Positions 10,503 through 18,813 of a DNA stretch of 64,000 nucleotides are shown here, one piece after another. Positions within the stretch are counted from its first letter, which is position 1; every line of letters begins with the position of its first letter. The stretch comes from Pseudophaeobacter arcticus DSM 23566 (GTDB lineage: Bacteria; Pseudomonadota; Alphaproteobacteria; Rhodobacterales; Rhodobacteraceae), in assembly GCF_000473205.1 (NCBI RefSeq), contig NZ_KI421507.1, forward strand, positions 1,523,934 to 1,587,933, written 5' to 3'. The notes beneath the pieces are model-generated. The model ran no database searches and had not been told where the DNA came from. It saw only the letters and a list, made by a program, of their open reading frames with translations. The translations under genes were made by a program, and so were the position numbers.

Positions 10503-11182
10503 GCTTCCCCCTCAGTGGATTGAAGTTGCTGCATAATGTCCGTGATAATCTGTTTCCACATTTCGGGCTGCTGGGCGCCTGGAACCGCATGTTGATTGGC
10601 AATGATGAAGGTTGGAACCGAAGACACCCCCATCTTGCGTGAATGGGCGTCGCGGTTGCGGATGTCGTCGATATCATTGGATCCAGACAGAAGCTGACGC
10701 ACGACATCGGCTTCCATGCCCACATTTGCGGCGATTTCGGCCAGCACATCCCTATCGCCAATATCACGGGCCTGGGCAAAATAGGCGTCAAACAGGGCAT
10801 CAACCATGGCGGCCTGTTTGCCTTCGATCCCGGCCCAGTGGATCAGACGGTGGGCGTCAATAGTGTTGGGCGTGCGCTGCATGCCTTCAAAATCAATGCG
10901 CAGGCCTGCTTTTTCGGCGTGTTCCACCACCGGTGCATAGGCCCGGACTGCGGCCTCTTTGCCGCCAAATTTGCCTTCCAGATATTCCCGGCGCCCCATG
11001 CCCTCGGAGGGCATATCGGGGTTCAGCTGAAAGGGGTGCCATTCAATCACAAAGGGATGATCGGGGATTTCGGCCAGTGCTTTGTCCAGATGCGTCTTGC
11101 CGATATAGCACCAGGGGCAGATCGGGTCGGAAATGATGTCGAGCTTGACGGTGGGCAGGGCGGCGGTCAGATCAGCGGTCAT
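10499..11182 (-). CDS. DsbA-family (FrnE-like) thiol oxidoreductase
   Basis: 227 residues. A thioredoxin-fold start, VKLDIISDPICPWCYIGK, carries the CPWC active site (Cys22, Cys25). The helical insert and the C-terminal cis-Pro region VSSVPTFIIAN match the FrnE/HCCA-isomerase branch of DsbA-like proteins. There is no signal peptide, so it acts in the cytoplasm, unlike true DsbA. Relatives are linked to polyketide biosynthesis or oxidative stress, and the substrate here is unknown. Its start lies 3 bases after the ligase stop and its end overlaps the channel gene, so the three form one operon. Confidence 0.88.
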   Translation of the reverse strand: MTADLTAALPTVKLDIISDPICPWCYIGKTHLDKALAEIPDHPFVIEWHPFQLNPDMPSEGMGRREYLEGKFGGKEAAVRAYAPVVEHAEKAGLRIDFEGMQRTPNTIDAHRLIHWAGIEGKQAAMVDALFDAYFAQARDIGDRDVLAEIAANVGMEADVVRQLLSGSNDIDDIRNRDAHSRKMGVSSVPTFIIANQHAVPGAQQPEMWKQIITDIMQQLQSTEGEA

Positions 11183-11185
11183 GGG

Positions 11186-12700
11186 CTATCCTTTGAAATA
11201 GGCGGGCAGGGCGCGGCGCAGCAATTTGCCGTTGGCGCCGCTGGGCAGCATGTCGAGATGCACATAGGCACGCGGCTGTTTATAGCGGGCCAGATGGGCG
11301 GCTGCAAAAGCCTCTAGCTCTGGCACATCCAATTTGGTTGGACCGGTGTAGAAGGCGACAATGATATGGCTGTCGGTTTTGACTTCAACCGTGGCAACCC
11401 CCACTTGGGTAATGCCGGGATGGGCAGAAAGCTGGGTTTCCACCTCAATCGGGGAGACCCGAAAGCCTCCGGCATTCATCATGTCGTCCACGCGGCCAAG
11501 ATAGCTCACCTGACCGTCAACGGCCATGGCGCCTTGATCGCCGGTCAGGAACCAGCCGTCCTGTATCCGTGCTGCGGTCTCTTCCGGGGCATTCAGGTAT
11601 CCCAGCATCAATCCAGGATCGCTGTCGGCAATGGCAATCGTGCCCTCCTGGCCTTGGGGCACCGGGCCCTCGGCCCCCAGGATGGCGATCCTGCGCCCCT
11701 GTTGCGGCCGCCCCAGCGCGTCGCCCCGCGCCGGATGGGCCGGGCTGGAGGAGATGAAGGTGGAGCATTCGGACATGCCGTAGGCCTCATATAGCTCGGT
11801 GCCGGTGGTGCTGTTCCAGGCGCCGTGCAGATGTGACGAGAGCTTCTCTCCGGCGCACAATCCATGACGCAAATCCGGAAGCTCCATGGCAGTTTCGCCC
11901 TTCAGGATCTTACGATAAACACCTGGAGCCGCGGCGAAAATTGTTGCCTTATGTTGGCGCAACAGGCCTGGCAGATCACCAGGGTCTGTGCCGGGGTGCG
12001 GGATCAATGCGGTGGCGCCAATGGCCCAGGGGTCCATCAGGCCCGTGCCCAGGGTAAAGGTCCAGTTGAAGGCCCCGGCATGCAGCAGCCGGTCAGTGGG
12101 TTTAAGATCATACCAGCCCGTCACCATCATCTGGCGGGCCCAGATTGCGCGGTGGGCATGGGCCACGGCGCGCGCCTTGCCGCTGGTGCCTGAGGTATAG
12201 ACCGCATAGGCCATCCGGTTTGGGTCTCCCATGTCATAGGCGCAGGGAGGGAGCGCATGCATCGCCTGCAGCTCTGCCAGCAGGATCTGTTTGTCATGGG
12301 GCGCGCAGGCGACCTGCGGGTCACGCAGCACGGCTGCGGGCTGCAGATCGGCAATCATCTTTGCCGTCTCCTCCTCGGTGAGCTGCGAGGAGGTCGGCAC
12401 GGGCACCAAACCGGCGGCAATTGCGCCAAGATAGGCAATGGGGAAATCAACCGTATTTCCCAGACGCATCAGCACGATCTGGCCAGGCGTGAACCCCGCC
12501 TGCAGCAGCCCGGTGCCGGTGCCGCGCACTGCGGCTTCCAACTGGGCATAGCTCCAGATCTGCGAGTCGTTGGGGCCGACAACTTCCAGACCTGGTTTAT
12601 CGGCCAGGTCAACAGCATGGCGGAGCACAAAGGCTGCCAGATTGAAGGGGGCGGGGCAGGGCGCAAAGGCGCCTTGATCAAACAAGGATAACATTTCCAT
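11186..12700 (-). CDS. AMP-dependent acyl-CoA synthetase/ligase (benzoate-CoA-ligase-like)
   Basis: 504 residues of the ANL superfamily. These enzymes activate a carboxylate with ATP and transfer it to CoA. The phosphate-binding loop YTSGTSGKARAV, the motif YEAYGMSECSTF, the hinge region YLGRVDDMMNAGGFRVSP and the C-terminal catalytic Lys region GANGKLLRRALP are all present. The order resembles benzoate-CoA and related aryl- or acyl-CoA ligases. Two ATGs are possible (12700 and 12694) and neither has a strong ribosome site. First gene of a three-gene operon and divergent from the XRE-cupin regulator, which may control it. Confidence 0.88.
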   Translation of the reverse strand: MEMLSLFDQGAFAPCPAPFNLAAFVLRHAVDLADKPGLEVVGPNDSQIWSYAQLEAAVRGTGTGLLQAGFTPGQIVLMRLGNTVDFPIAYLGAIAAGLVPVPTSSQLTEEETAKMIADLQPAAVLRDPQVACAPHDKQILLAELQAMHALPPCAYDMGDPNRMAYAVYTSGTSGKARAVAHAHRAIWARQMMVTGWYDLKPTDRLLHAGAFNWTFTLGTGLMDPWAIGATALIPHPGTDPGDLPGLLRQHKATIFAAAPGVYRKILKGETAMELPDLRHGLCAGEKLSSHLHGAWNSTTGTELYEAYGMSECSTFISSSPAHPARGDALGRPQQGRRIAILGAEGPVPQGQEGTIAIADSDPGLMLGYLNAPEETAARIQDGWFLTGDQGAMAVDGQVSYLGRVDDMMNAGGFRVSPIEVETQLSAHPGITQVGVATVEVKTDSHIIVAFYTGPTKLDVPELEAFAAAHLARYKQPRAYVHLDMLPSGANGKLLRRALPAYFKG

Positions 12701-12723
12701 TGGCTAGCGTGACAAGGTCTGCG

Positions 12724-12752
12724 TTGCAAGCACCCACCGGGCGGCATATAGA
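12724..12752 (+). promoter_or_regulatory. Sigma70-type promoter of the XRE-cupin gene
   Basis: TTGCAA (12724-12729), a 17-base spacer and TATAGA (12747-12752). The predicted transcription start falls on or within a base or two of the ATG at 12759, so the mRNA would be leaderless. TTGCAA is self-complementary and could also serve as -35 in the opposite direction, where the -10 would be poor. Confidence 0.55.
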
Positions 12753-12758
12753 AGCCCT

Positions 12759-13382
12759 ATGACAGGAAACGACCCAAAATCTTTGATTACCATTGCCCGC
12801 GCCAATGGCGATGAACGCGAAGCAGAGCCCCTGGACCTGGGTGCCCGTGTGCGCGAGTTGCGCAAGGCGCGCGACTGGACATTGGAGCACGCCGCCAATC
12901 AGGCCGGTCTGGCGCGCTCGACCCTGTCTAAAATCGAAAACGGCCAGATGTCGCCGACCTATGAAGCCCTGAAAAAGCTTGCGGTTGGGTTGCAGATCTC
13001 GGTGCCACAGCTGTTCACGCCGCCGCAACGGGATCAGGTCAATGGTCGGATGACGGTGACCAAGTTGAACGAAGGCTCAGCCCAGGCCACCGCGACCTAT
13101 GAGCATGAGCTGCTGGCCGAGGGGCTGCGCCGCAAACAGATGTTGCCCTACCGGGCCCGGGTGCGGGCGCGGTCGATGGAAGAGTTTGATGGCTGGGTGC
13201 GCCATGACGGCGAAGAGTTCATGTATGTGCTGACCGGAGTGGTGACGCTGTTTACCGAGTTTTATGAACCGGTTGAGATGCGTCGTGGTGACAGCGCCTA
13301 CTACGACGCGGCAATGGGGCATAATGTGGTGTCGCAAAGTCAGGAAGATGCGACCATCCTCTGGGTGACCTCGCTCAGCTAA
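12759..13382 (+). CDS. XRE-family transcriptional regulator with C-terminal cupin domain
   Basis: 207 residues. The helix-turn-helix spans about residues 27-85 (VRELRKARDWTLEHAANQAG, then LARSTLSKIENGQMSPTYEA). A cupin sensing domain follows (about 120-205), with DGEEFMYVLTGVV and YYDAAMGHNVVS. Regulators of this kind respond to a small ligand bound in the cupin barrel. It is divergent from the acyl-CoA ligase operon with a 58-base shared gap, so that operon is the likely target. No good ribosome site precedes the ATG, consistent with a leaderless transcript. Confidence 0.88.
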   Translation: MTGNDPKSLITIARANGDEREAEPLDLGARVRELRKARDWTLEHAANQAGLARSTLSKIENGQMSPTYEALKKLAVGLQISVPQLFTPPQRDQVNGRMTVTKLNEGSAQATATYEHELLAEGLRRKQMLPYRARVRARSMEEFDGWVRHDGEEFMYVLTGVVTLFTEFYEPVEMRRGDSAYYDAAMGHNVVSQSQEDATILWVTSLS

Positions 13383-13506
13383 GGCCCTGCGTTCTGCGGA
13401 ACCTAGATCCCCACAGTCATTTAGTGTTGTGGATCTTTCAGTGTTGCGGATTTGCTCCTGGCCGGTTCTGGTCTGGGTCAGATCAGGTTTCTGCTCAGGC
13501 TGGATT

Positions 13507-13553
13507 TTGTTCGGGCTGGACTTTGTTCGGGCTGGACTTTGTTCGGGTAGACT
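13507..13553. repeat. 16-base tandem repeat, two perfect copies and one partial
   Basis: TTGTTCGGGCTGGACT at 13507-13522 and 13523-13538, then a 15-base diverged copy to 13553. Related TTTGGCTTGGGC-like words continue to about 13580. It lies after the XRE gene and beside the end of the small gene at 13575. Confidence 0.8.
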
Positions 13554-13574
13554 TTGGCTTGGGCAGGCTTTGGC

Positions 13575-13805
13575 TTAGGCCGAGTAAGATTTCAGCTCCG
13601 CATGCAGGCTTTCGGTAAAGAGAAAATCCTCGATCTCTTCACGGGCTTCGCGCAGAGTCAGCTGATGGCTGTCTGCAAGGTAGCTGACAAAACCATCGTG
13701 ATCCCCTTTCAAGCTGGAGACCGTATCGAACTGCAAATGTGGAAACCGCTGTTTGGCCCGGGGGTACATTGCCTCCCAGCACAGCGGGGGAGGACGGAGT
13801 GTCAT
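13575..13805 (-). CDS. Small conserved-looking protein of unknown function
   Basis: 76 residues starting at an ATG (13803-13805) with AGAGG at a suitable distance. The part VSSLKGDHDGFVSYLADSH followed by LTLREAREEIEDFLF loosely recalls half of a CsbD-like stress protein (a KGD step, then a helix rich in Glu before DFL). The match is weak and I do not assign the family. Acidic C-terminal half, no membrane segment. It stands alone between the XRE gene and the solute-binding protein gene. Confidence 0.5.
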   Translation of the reverse strand: MTLRPPPLCWEAMYPRAKQRFPHLQFDTVSSLKGDHDGFVSYLADSHQLTLREAREEIEDFLFTESLHAELKSYSA

Positions 13806-13956
13806 GATTGGTGCCCCTCTTTAACCGTTACCATTTATACAAGCACAGTATAGCAAAAATGGGCCAAAATGGAATGATCGAGTTTCCTGAGGCAGTTTTA
13901 CGCCGACCATGGGAAAAAGAGGGTACGCTCACATGGCCCCGGCGTCAGAGGTATGC

Positions 13957-13976
13957 CTGGCCCCATGGGGGGCCAG
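13957..13976. terminator. GC-rich hairpin after the solute-binding protein gene
   Basis: CTGGCCCC (13957-13964), a 4-base loop, GGGGCCAG (13969-13976), just past the stop of the minus-strand gene. There is no T tract, so termination is only inferred from position. Confidence 0.4.
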
Positions 13977-13984
13977 ACGGCCTG

Positions 13985-15802
13985 TCAATCTTCCTGATAC
14001 CACCAGACATCTGGCATAAACCCGGTGCGGTCTCCGTAGATCGGCAGGGTTTGCGGGAACTTCAGCGCCCGTTTATGGGCGATACGACCCTTATCAAAGG
14101 TCCAGATCGGGATCACATAGCGCCCCGCCGTGAGCAGGCGGTCCAGGGCACGGGTGGCGGCGACAAAATCTTCTGGGGCCTCCACGCTGAGCATGGTGTC
14201 AATCATCGCGTCCACCGCAGGTGAGGCGATGCCCATCAGGTTGCGGCTACCGGGTTGTTCGGCACCGGCTGAACCCCAGTAGAGTTTCTGTTCGTTTCCC
14301 GGGCTGAGGGAGAGTTCGCGGCGCACCTTGGTGAGGTCAAAGTCAAAGCTGCTTTGACGGCCAACATATTGCGCGTTGTCAACAGGTTCTGGGGTCAAGG
14401 TGATCCCCAGGCGTTCCAGCGCGCGGGCATAGATCTCGACCACGGTTTTCATTTCGCTGTCGCCCTGGCGCAGCAAGACGTTAAAGGCAACCTGGTTGCC
14501 CTCCGCATCGCGCAGGACGCCGTCTTGCACCGTCAGGTCGGCTTCTTCCAGCAGGGCCATCGCTTTGCGAAGGTTCGTGCGATTGCGCTTGGTGCCGTCA
14601 CTTTGCGGCAGGCTATAGCCGTCAACTGTGCCGGGGGGCAGGTCCTCCGCAAAGGGCATCAGGTATTCGGCAACCCGGCCGCTGGCTGCCCCGGGACGCA
14701 GCCCGAGATGCGAGTTGGAGAAATACGAGGTGATACGCGGTTGGGCGCTGCCGGTTATTGTCTCGTTGATGTATTCAAAGTTGAAGGCAAGCAGCAACGC
14801 CTCGCGCACCCGCCAATCGTCCAGGGGCGCGCGGCGGGTATTGAAGGCAAGCCCGGTCATGCCCGAGGGGCGTTTGTGGGGAATCTCACTTTTGACAATC
14901 CGGCCATCGGTCACCGCAGAAAACCCATAGGCGCTGGCCCATTTATCGGCATTGAATTCCCGGTAACTGCTTAGCTCGCCGGCTTTGAAGGCTTCAAACA
15001 ACACGGTTTGGTCGCCAAAGAAGTCTATCCGGAGCTCATCAAAGTTTTGCGTTCCCACCCGAAAGGGCAAATCCTTGCCCCAATACTCGGGATTGCGTTT
15101 CAGGGTGATTTGCCGACCGGCTTCAAAACTCTCGATCACATAGGCCCCGGTTCCAATTGGCGCCTCTGTCAGGCCGGAGGCGGCAAAATCTTTGTCCTCC
15201 CATTGGGATTTTTGCAAAATCGGACGCATGCCTGCAATCAGAGCGAGTTCTCTGTCGGCGGTGTTAAAGGTGATGCGCAGGCTCAAAGGGCCGGTCTGGC
15301 GGATCTCGGCAATCTTGTTCCAAAAGCCGCGATAGCGCAGATGCCCCTGGGTGCCGAGGGTCTCATAGGACCAGATCACATCTTCGACCGTGACCGGGCT
15401 GCCATCGGAAAAACGCGCCTCAGGTCTGAGGGTGAATTCGACCCAGGATCGGTCCTCGGGTACTTCAACTGATTCGGCCAACAGCCCGTAAAGAGAGAAA
15501 GCTTCGTCCCAGGATCGCCCCATCAGGCTTTCATATCCCCAGAATCTGAGCTGCCAGGGAGGGGTGCCTTTTTGGGCAAACGGATTAAGCGTATCAAATC
15601 CGCCGGTGTTCCCAACCACCACTTTCCCACCCTTTGGCGCATTGGGGTTTACATAGGGTAGAGATACAAAATCCTGTGGTAGAGCGGGGGTCCCATACAT
15701 AGCTATGCCATGTGATGATTCTGCGACTGCAAAATCGGCAGCGCAAAACAGCAGGATTCCAGAGGTTGTAACTTTGAGTTTTTGGAAAAAATCTGGAGTC
15801 AC
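13985..15802 (-). CDS. Periplasmic solute-binding protein, family 5 (peptide / microcin C type, YejA-like)
   Basis: 605 residues from a GTG at 15802. A signal peptide ends near AVAESSHG (about residue 28). The mature part starts GIAMYGTPALPQDFVSLPYV, followed by NPNAPKGGKVV, GGFDTLNPF and the family step LAESVEVPEDRSWVEFTLRP. This is the pattern of the larger SBP_bac_5 proteins that feed oligopeptides or microcin-like compounds to Yej-type ABC transporters. No permease or ATPase gene is adjacent, so it is an orphan in this window. A GC-rich hairpin lies after the stop. Confidence 0.85.
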   Translation of the reverse strand: MTPDFFQKLKVTTSGILLFCAADFAVAESSHGIAMYGTPALPQDFVSLPYVNPNAPKGGKVVVGNTGGFDTLNPFAQKGTPPWQLRFWGYESLMGRSWDEAFSLYGLLAESVEVPEDRSWVEFTLRPEARFSDGSPVTVEDVIWSYETLGTQGHLRYRGFWNKIAEIRQTGPLSLRITFNTADRELALIAGMRPILQKSQWEDKDFAASGLTEAPIGTGAYVIESFEAGRQITLKRNPEYWGKDLPFRVGTQNFDELRIDFFGDQTVLFEAFKAGELSSYREFNADKWASAYGFSAVTDGRIVKSEIPHKRPSGMTGLAFNTRRAPLDDWRVREALLLAFNFEYINETITGSAQPRITSYFSNSHLGLRPGAASGRVAEYLMPFAEDLPPGTVDGYSLPQSDGTKRNRTNLRKAMALLEEADLTVQDGVLRDAEGNQVAFNVLLRQGDSEMKTVVEIYARALERLGITLTPEPVDNAQYVGRQSSFDFDLTKVRRELSLSPGNEQKLYWGSAGAEQPGSRNLMGIASPAVDAMIDTMLSVEAPEDFVAATRALDRLLTAGRYVIPIWTFDKGRIAHKRALKFPQTLPIYGDRTGFMPDVWWYQED

Positions 15803-15882
15803 TTTGGCAACAATCCCCTTCAGCCCTTATTTCCTTGGCTCTATACCCCAGCGGCCGCGCATCGTCATTTAAAACTTTTAGC

Positions 15883-15911
15883 TTGGATGCACAGGGGAAA
15901 TTGCTTATAAA
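15883..15911 (+). promoter_or_regulatory. Promoter of the candidate small RNA
   Basis: TTGGAT (15883-15888), a 17-base spacer and TATAAA (15906-15911). It points away from the minus-strand solute-binding gene, toward a hairpin and strong terminator with no ORF between. Confidence 0.55.
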
Positions 15912-15917
15912 GGTGTC

Positions 15918-15994
15918 ACTGCTCGATAGGTTTCTTGCCTGTATGAAACCTGCCTCAATAACTTCACGCCCGCTTCGCGCGGGCGTTTTTTTTT
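15918..15994 (+). ncRNA. Candidate small RNA, about 75 nucleotides
   Basis: The expected start is near 15918, seven bases after the -10 box. A 7-bp hairpin, AGGTTTC (15928-15934) with GAAACCT (15945-15951), has a 10-base loop TTGCCTGTAT. Then comes a classic terminator: CGCCCGC (15967-15973) with GCGGGCG (15979-15985) and nine T's (15986-15994). No plus-strand gene lies upstream for 2.5 kb, so this terminator has no protein gene to serve. I do not recognise an RNA family. The role would be post-transcriptional regulation, by inference only. Confidence 0.5.
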
Positions 15995-16187
15995 GGGGAT
16001 TTCAAATATCCTATTGTGAACTGATTGGCCAGATCCGGCGATTTTAACGCTGGTTTGACCTCCGTGCCTGGCTGTTCTGGCTGGCCACCAGGGGGCGAGG
16101 CTACGTAGTCCTACGCGTTTCCTTTGCCTTCACGGCATGGCAAGAAGGGGCACCAAATCTTGTCAGGATCCAAGGAAGGAACAACAG

Positions 16188-16961
16188 ATGACGCTCCAGG
16201 GGAAAACCGCTGTGATCACCGGATCAAACTCAGGCATCGGGCTGGGCATTGCGCGCGAATTGGCACGGGCTGGGGCAGATGTGGTGTTGAACTCCTTTAC
16301 CGACCGCGAAGAGGATCACGCGCTTGCGGCGCAGATCGCAGCTGAGTTTGGCGTCCAGGCCCGCTACATCCAGGCCGATATGTCCAACGGCGACGCCTGC
16401 CGTGGCTTGATCAAAGAGTCCGGGCGTTGCGATATCCTGGTCAATAATGCCGGCATCCAGCATGTGGCGCCAGTGGATGAATTCCCGGCCGAAACCTGGG
16501 ATGCCATTCTGGCGATCAACCTCAGCTCTGCCTTTCATACCACAGCGGTGGCTCTGCCGATGATGCGGGCGGCCGGCTGGGGGCGGGTGGTGAATATCGC
16601 CTCAGCGCATGGGCTCACCGCTTCGCCGTTCAAATCGGCCTATGTCGCGGCCAAACATGGCGTTGTTGGCCTGACCAAAACCGTGGCGCTGGAAACCGCA
16701 GAAGAACCGATCACCTGCAATGCCATCTGCCCCGGATATGTTTTGACTCCGCTGGTTGAGGCACAGATCCCGGATACCATGGCGAAATACAACATGTCGC
16801 GCGAAGAGGTGATCAAAAAGGTAATGTTGGAGCGCCAACCCTCGCGGGAGTTTGCCACGGTGGAGCAACTGGGCGGATCCACTGTCTTTTTCTGTTCTGA
16901 TGCTGCGGCGCAGATCACGGGCACCACGCTGAGCGTTGATGGGGGCTGGACCGCACTTTAG
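16188..16961 (+). CDS. bdhA: D-beta-hydroxybutyrate dehydrogenase (short-chain dehydrogenase)
   Basis: 257 residues from the ATG at 16188, which follows AAGGAAGGA. A longer frame from 16137 lacks support. It catalyses NAD+-dependent interconversion of 3-hydroxybutyrate and acetoacetate. The Rossmann motif is TGSNSGIGLGIA, the NNAG motif is LVNNAGIQHV, and the catalytic Ser and Tyr-x-x-x-Lys lie in NIASAHGLTAS and SAYVAAKHG. The ending ITGTTLSVDGGWTA is typical of BdhA and also of PhaB-like reductases. NNAGIQHV and CPGYVLTPLVEAQIPD favour the butyrate dehydrogenase. No other polyhydroxybutyrate genes are in view. Confidence 0.9.
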   Translation: MTLQGKTAVITGSNSGIGLGIARELARAGADVVLNSFTDREEDHALAAQIAAEFGVQARYIQADMSNGDACRGLIKESGRCDILVNNAGIQHVAPVDEFPAETWDAILAINLSSAFHTTAVALPMMRAAGWGRVVNIASAHGLTASPFKSAYVAAKHGVVGLTKTVALETAEEPITCNAICPGYVLTPLVEAQIPDTMAKYNMSREEVIKKVMLERQPSREFATVEQLGGSTVFFCSDAAAQITGTTLSVDGGWTAL

Positions 16962-17015
16962 ACAGGACCTGCAAAAGACAGGGCCTGCAAAGCGGTTACC
17001 GCGCAACAAAAAAAG

Positions 17016-17047
17016 AAAAGGGAAGGCGCGGCGCCTTCCCTTTTTTG
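17016..17047. terminator. Bidirectional terminator between bdhA and the DUF502 gene
   Basis: A near-perfect palindrome: AAAAGGGAAGGCGC (17016-17029) with its complement at 17031-17044. T runs follow on both strands. It sits between convergent genes. Confidence 0.85.
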
Positions 17048-17102
17048 TTGCTGCAAACCCTATGGGTCTGGGATGGGTCGCCCGCGCTGGGGTACAGGCT
17101 AC

Positions 17103-17798
17103 TCAGGAGGTCTCTTCTGGCTGCTCTGGGGTGCTGGGATCCTTGGGGTTGGGATAGACCAGCCCGGCTGAGATCACCAGTTTAGCCGCATCCTCCACGC
17201 TCATTTCCAATTCGATCACATCATCCTGCGGGACAAAGAGCAAAAAGCCCGAGGTTGGGTTGGGGGTTGTTGGCAGAAAGACACTCATCATCGGGCTGCC
17301 GGTATTGGCATGTGCCGAAATTTCGCCTTTTGCCGTGGTCGAGATGAAGCCGATGGCCCAGATCCCACGACGGGGGTACTGGATCAGGCAGGCTTTTTCA
17401 AAACTGCGTTCCGACTGGGCAAAAACGGTTTCCGAAATCTGCTTGATGCCGGAATAGATGGTGCGCACCACGGGCATGCGATTGACCAGGTTTTCGGCAA
17501 ACCCGATCAGCGAGCGGCCAATGATCCCCTTGGCGACCCAGCCAATGACAATGGTAAAGACCAAAAAGAAGATCAGCCCGATACCACGCAGGTTGATGCC
17601 GATATATTGCTCGGGCGAGATGGTATGCGGCACCAGAGGCAGCACCACGGAATCGACCCAGCCGACAACCGTCCACAGCAGCCAAATGGTCAGGCTGACC
17701 GGAGCAATGACCACAATCCCGGTAAAAAACGAGGAGCGGAGCCGCGCAAATACGCCGGGACGGTGGCGAATGGGGTCTTCGTCAAAGGGTGTGGTCAT
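17103..17798 (-). CDS. DUF502 family inner-membrane protein
   Basis: 231 residues from the ATG at 17796-17798. A TTG three codons upstream is an alternative. Two hydrophobic helices lie near residues 22-45 and 73-92. They are followed by the DUF502 core: NRMPVVRTIYSGIKQI, then FLPTTPNPTSGFLLFVP and the acidic step DVIELEMSVEDAAKLVIS. The family is widespread and its function is unknown. Its plant homologue is a membrane protein of the LIKE COV type. The C-terminal tail is Pro/Glu-rich. It is monocistronic and convergent with bdhA. Confidence 0.88.
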   Translation of the reverse strand: MTTPFDEDPIRHRPGVFARLRSSFFTGIVVIAPVSLTIWLLWTVVGWVDSVVLPLVPHTISPEQYIGINLRGIGLIFFLVFTIVIGWVAKGIIGRSLIGFAENLVNRMPVVRTIYSGIKQISETVFAQSERSFEKACLIQYPRRGIWAIGFISTTAKGEISAHANTGSPMMSVFLPTTPNPTSGFLLFVPQDDVIELEMSVEDAAKLVISAGLVYPNPKDPSTPEQPEETS

Positions 17799-17898
17799 TG
17801 GAAACAATCAGGTATGAGGAACAGTCACGTCCGTTGCGTTGATCAGAACCTAGGTACTGATCACGCCATGGGCAATGCCAGAGTCAAAGGAAAGTCAC

Positions 17899-18813
17899 TC
17901 AAGAGTTAAGCGCGACCATTTCTTTGGCAATTTCCGCGGCAAGCCGTGCATTATTTCGCACCAAAGCAATATTTGCCGTTAGCGAGCGCCCCTCGGTGAG
18001 CTCAAAAATCCGTTGTAGCAGGAACGGCGTGACGGCTTTGCCGCAAACCCCTTGCGCATCGGCTTCGCTTTGCGCCTGGGCGATCACCGGAGCGAGCAGC
18101 TCGGCAGCAATTTCTGCCTCGCGCGGGATCGGGTTGGCAATCAGCTGACCACCGGGCAGGCCCATGGCGCTGCGCATGATCTGCGCGCGGGCGATATCCC
18201 TGGCGCTGTCCATACGCAGCGGCGCGGTCAGATCTGACTGGGACGACCAGAAGGCGGGGAAACTGTCCTGACCATAGGAGATGACCGGAACCCCCTGAGT
18301 TTCAAGGATCTCCAGGGTTTTGGGGATGTCCAGAATGGCCTTGGCTCCGGCGGCGACAACGGTCACGGGGGTTTGCGCCAGCTCCATCAGGTCGGCGGAG
18401 ATGTCAAAGCTGGTCTCGGCCCCCTTGTGGACACCGCCAATACCACCGGTGGCAAAGACCGAAATTCCGGCAAGCCGGGCTGCGATCATGGTGGCGGCCA
18501 CTGTGGTGGCTCCGGTTTTACCCATGGCAATACAGGCAGGCATATCGGCGCGCGATACCTTGGCCACATCTTTGGCCTGGCCCAGCGATTGCAGCTGATC
18601 GGGCTCCAGCCCGACATGCAAGACCCCCTGCATCACCGCAATGGTCGCCGGTGTTGCGCCTGCATCGCGGATATCCTGTTCGACCTGGGCCGCCACTTCG
18701 ACATTTTGTGGGAAGGGCATGCCATGGGTGATGATGGTGCTTTCCAGCGCCACAATGGCGCTGCCTGCGGCTTTGGCAGCCTGGACTTCGGCGGAATACT
18801 GGATGTCGATCAC
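17899..18813 (-). CDS. psuG: Pseudouridine-5'-phosphate glycosidase
   Basis: 304 residues from a GTG at 18813 with AGGAG about 10 bases upstream. It cleaves the C-glycosidic bond of pseudouridine 5'-phosphate to uracil and ribose 5-phosphate. Family marks: VALESTIITHGMPFP (residues about 22-36), GATPATIAVMQGVLHVGL, GKTGATTVAATM, VFATGGIGGVHKGAE and the C-terminal GKAVTPFLLQRI. The reading frame overlaps the end of the kinase gene by 4 bases (GTGA), so the two are coupled as a kinase-glycosidase pair, the known route for pseudouridine breakdown. Confidence 0.95.
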   Translation of the reverse strand: MIDIQYSAEVQAAKAAGSAIVALESTIITHGMPFPQNVEVAAQVEQDIRDAGATPATIAVMQGVLHVGLEPDQLQSLGQAKDVAKVSRADMPACIAMGKTGATTVAATMIAARLAGISVFATGGIGGVHKGAETSFDISADLMELAQTPVTVVAAGAKAILDIPKTLEILETQGVPVISYGQDSFPAFWSSQSDLTAPLRMDSARDIARAQIMRSAMGLPGGQLIANPIPREAEIAAELLAPVIAQAQSEADAQGVCGKAVTPFLLQRIFELTEGRSLTANIALVRNNARLAAEIAKEMVALNS

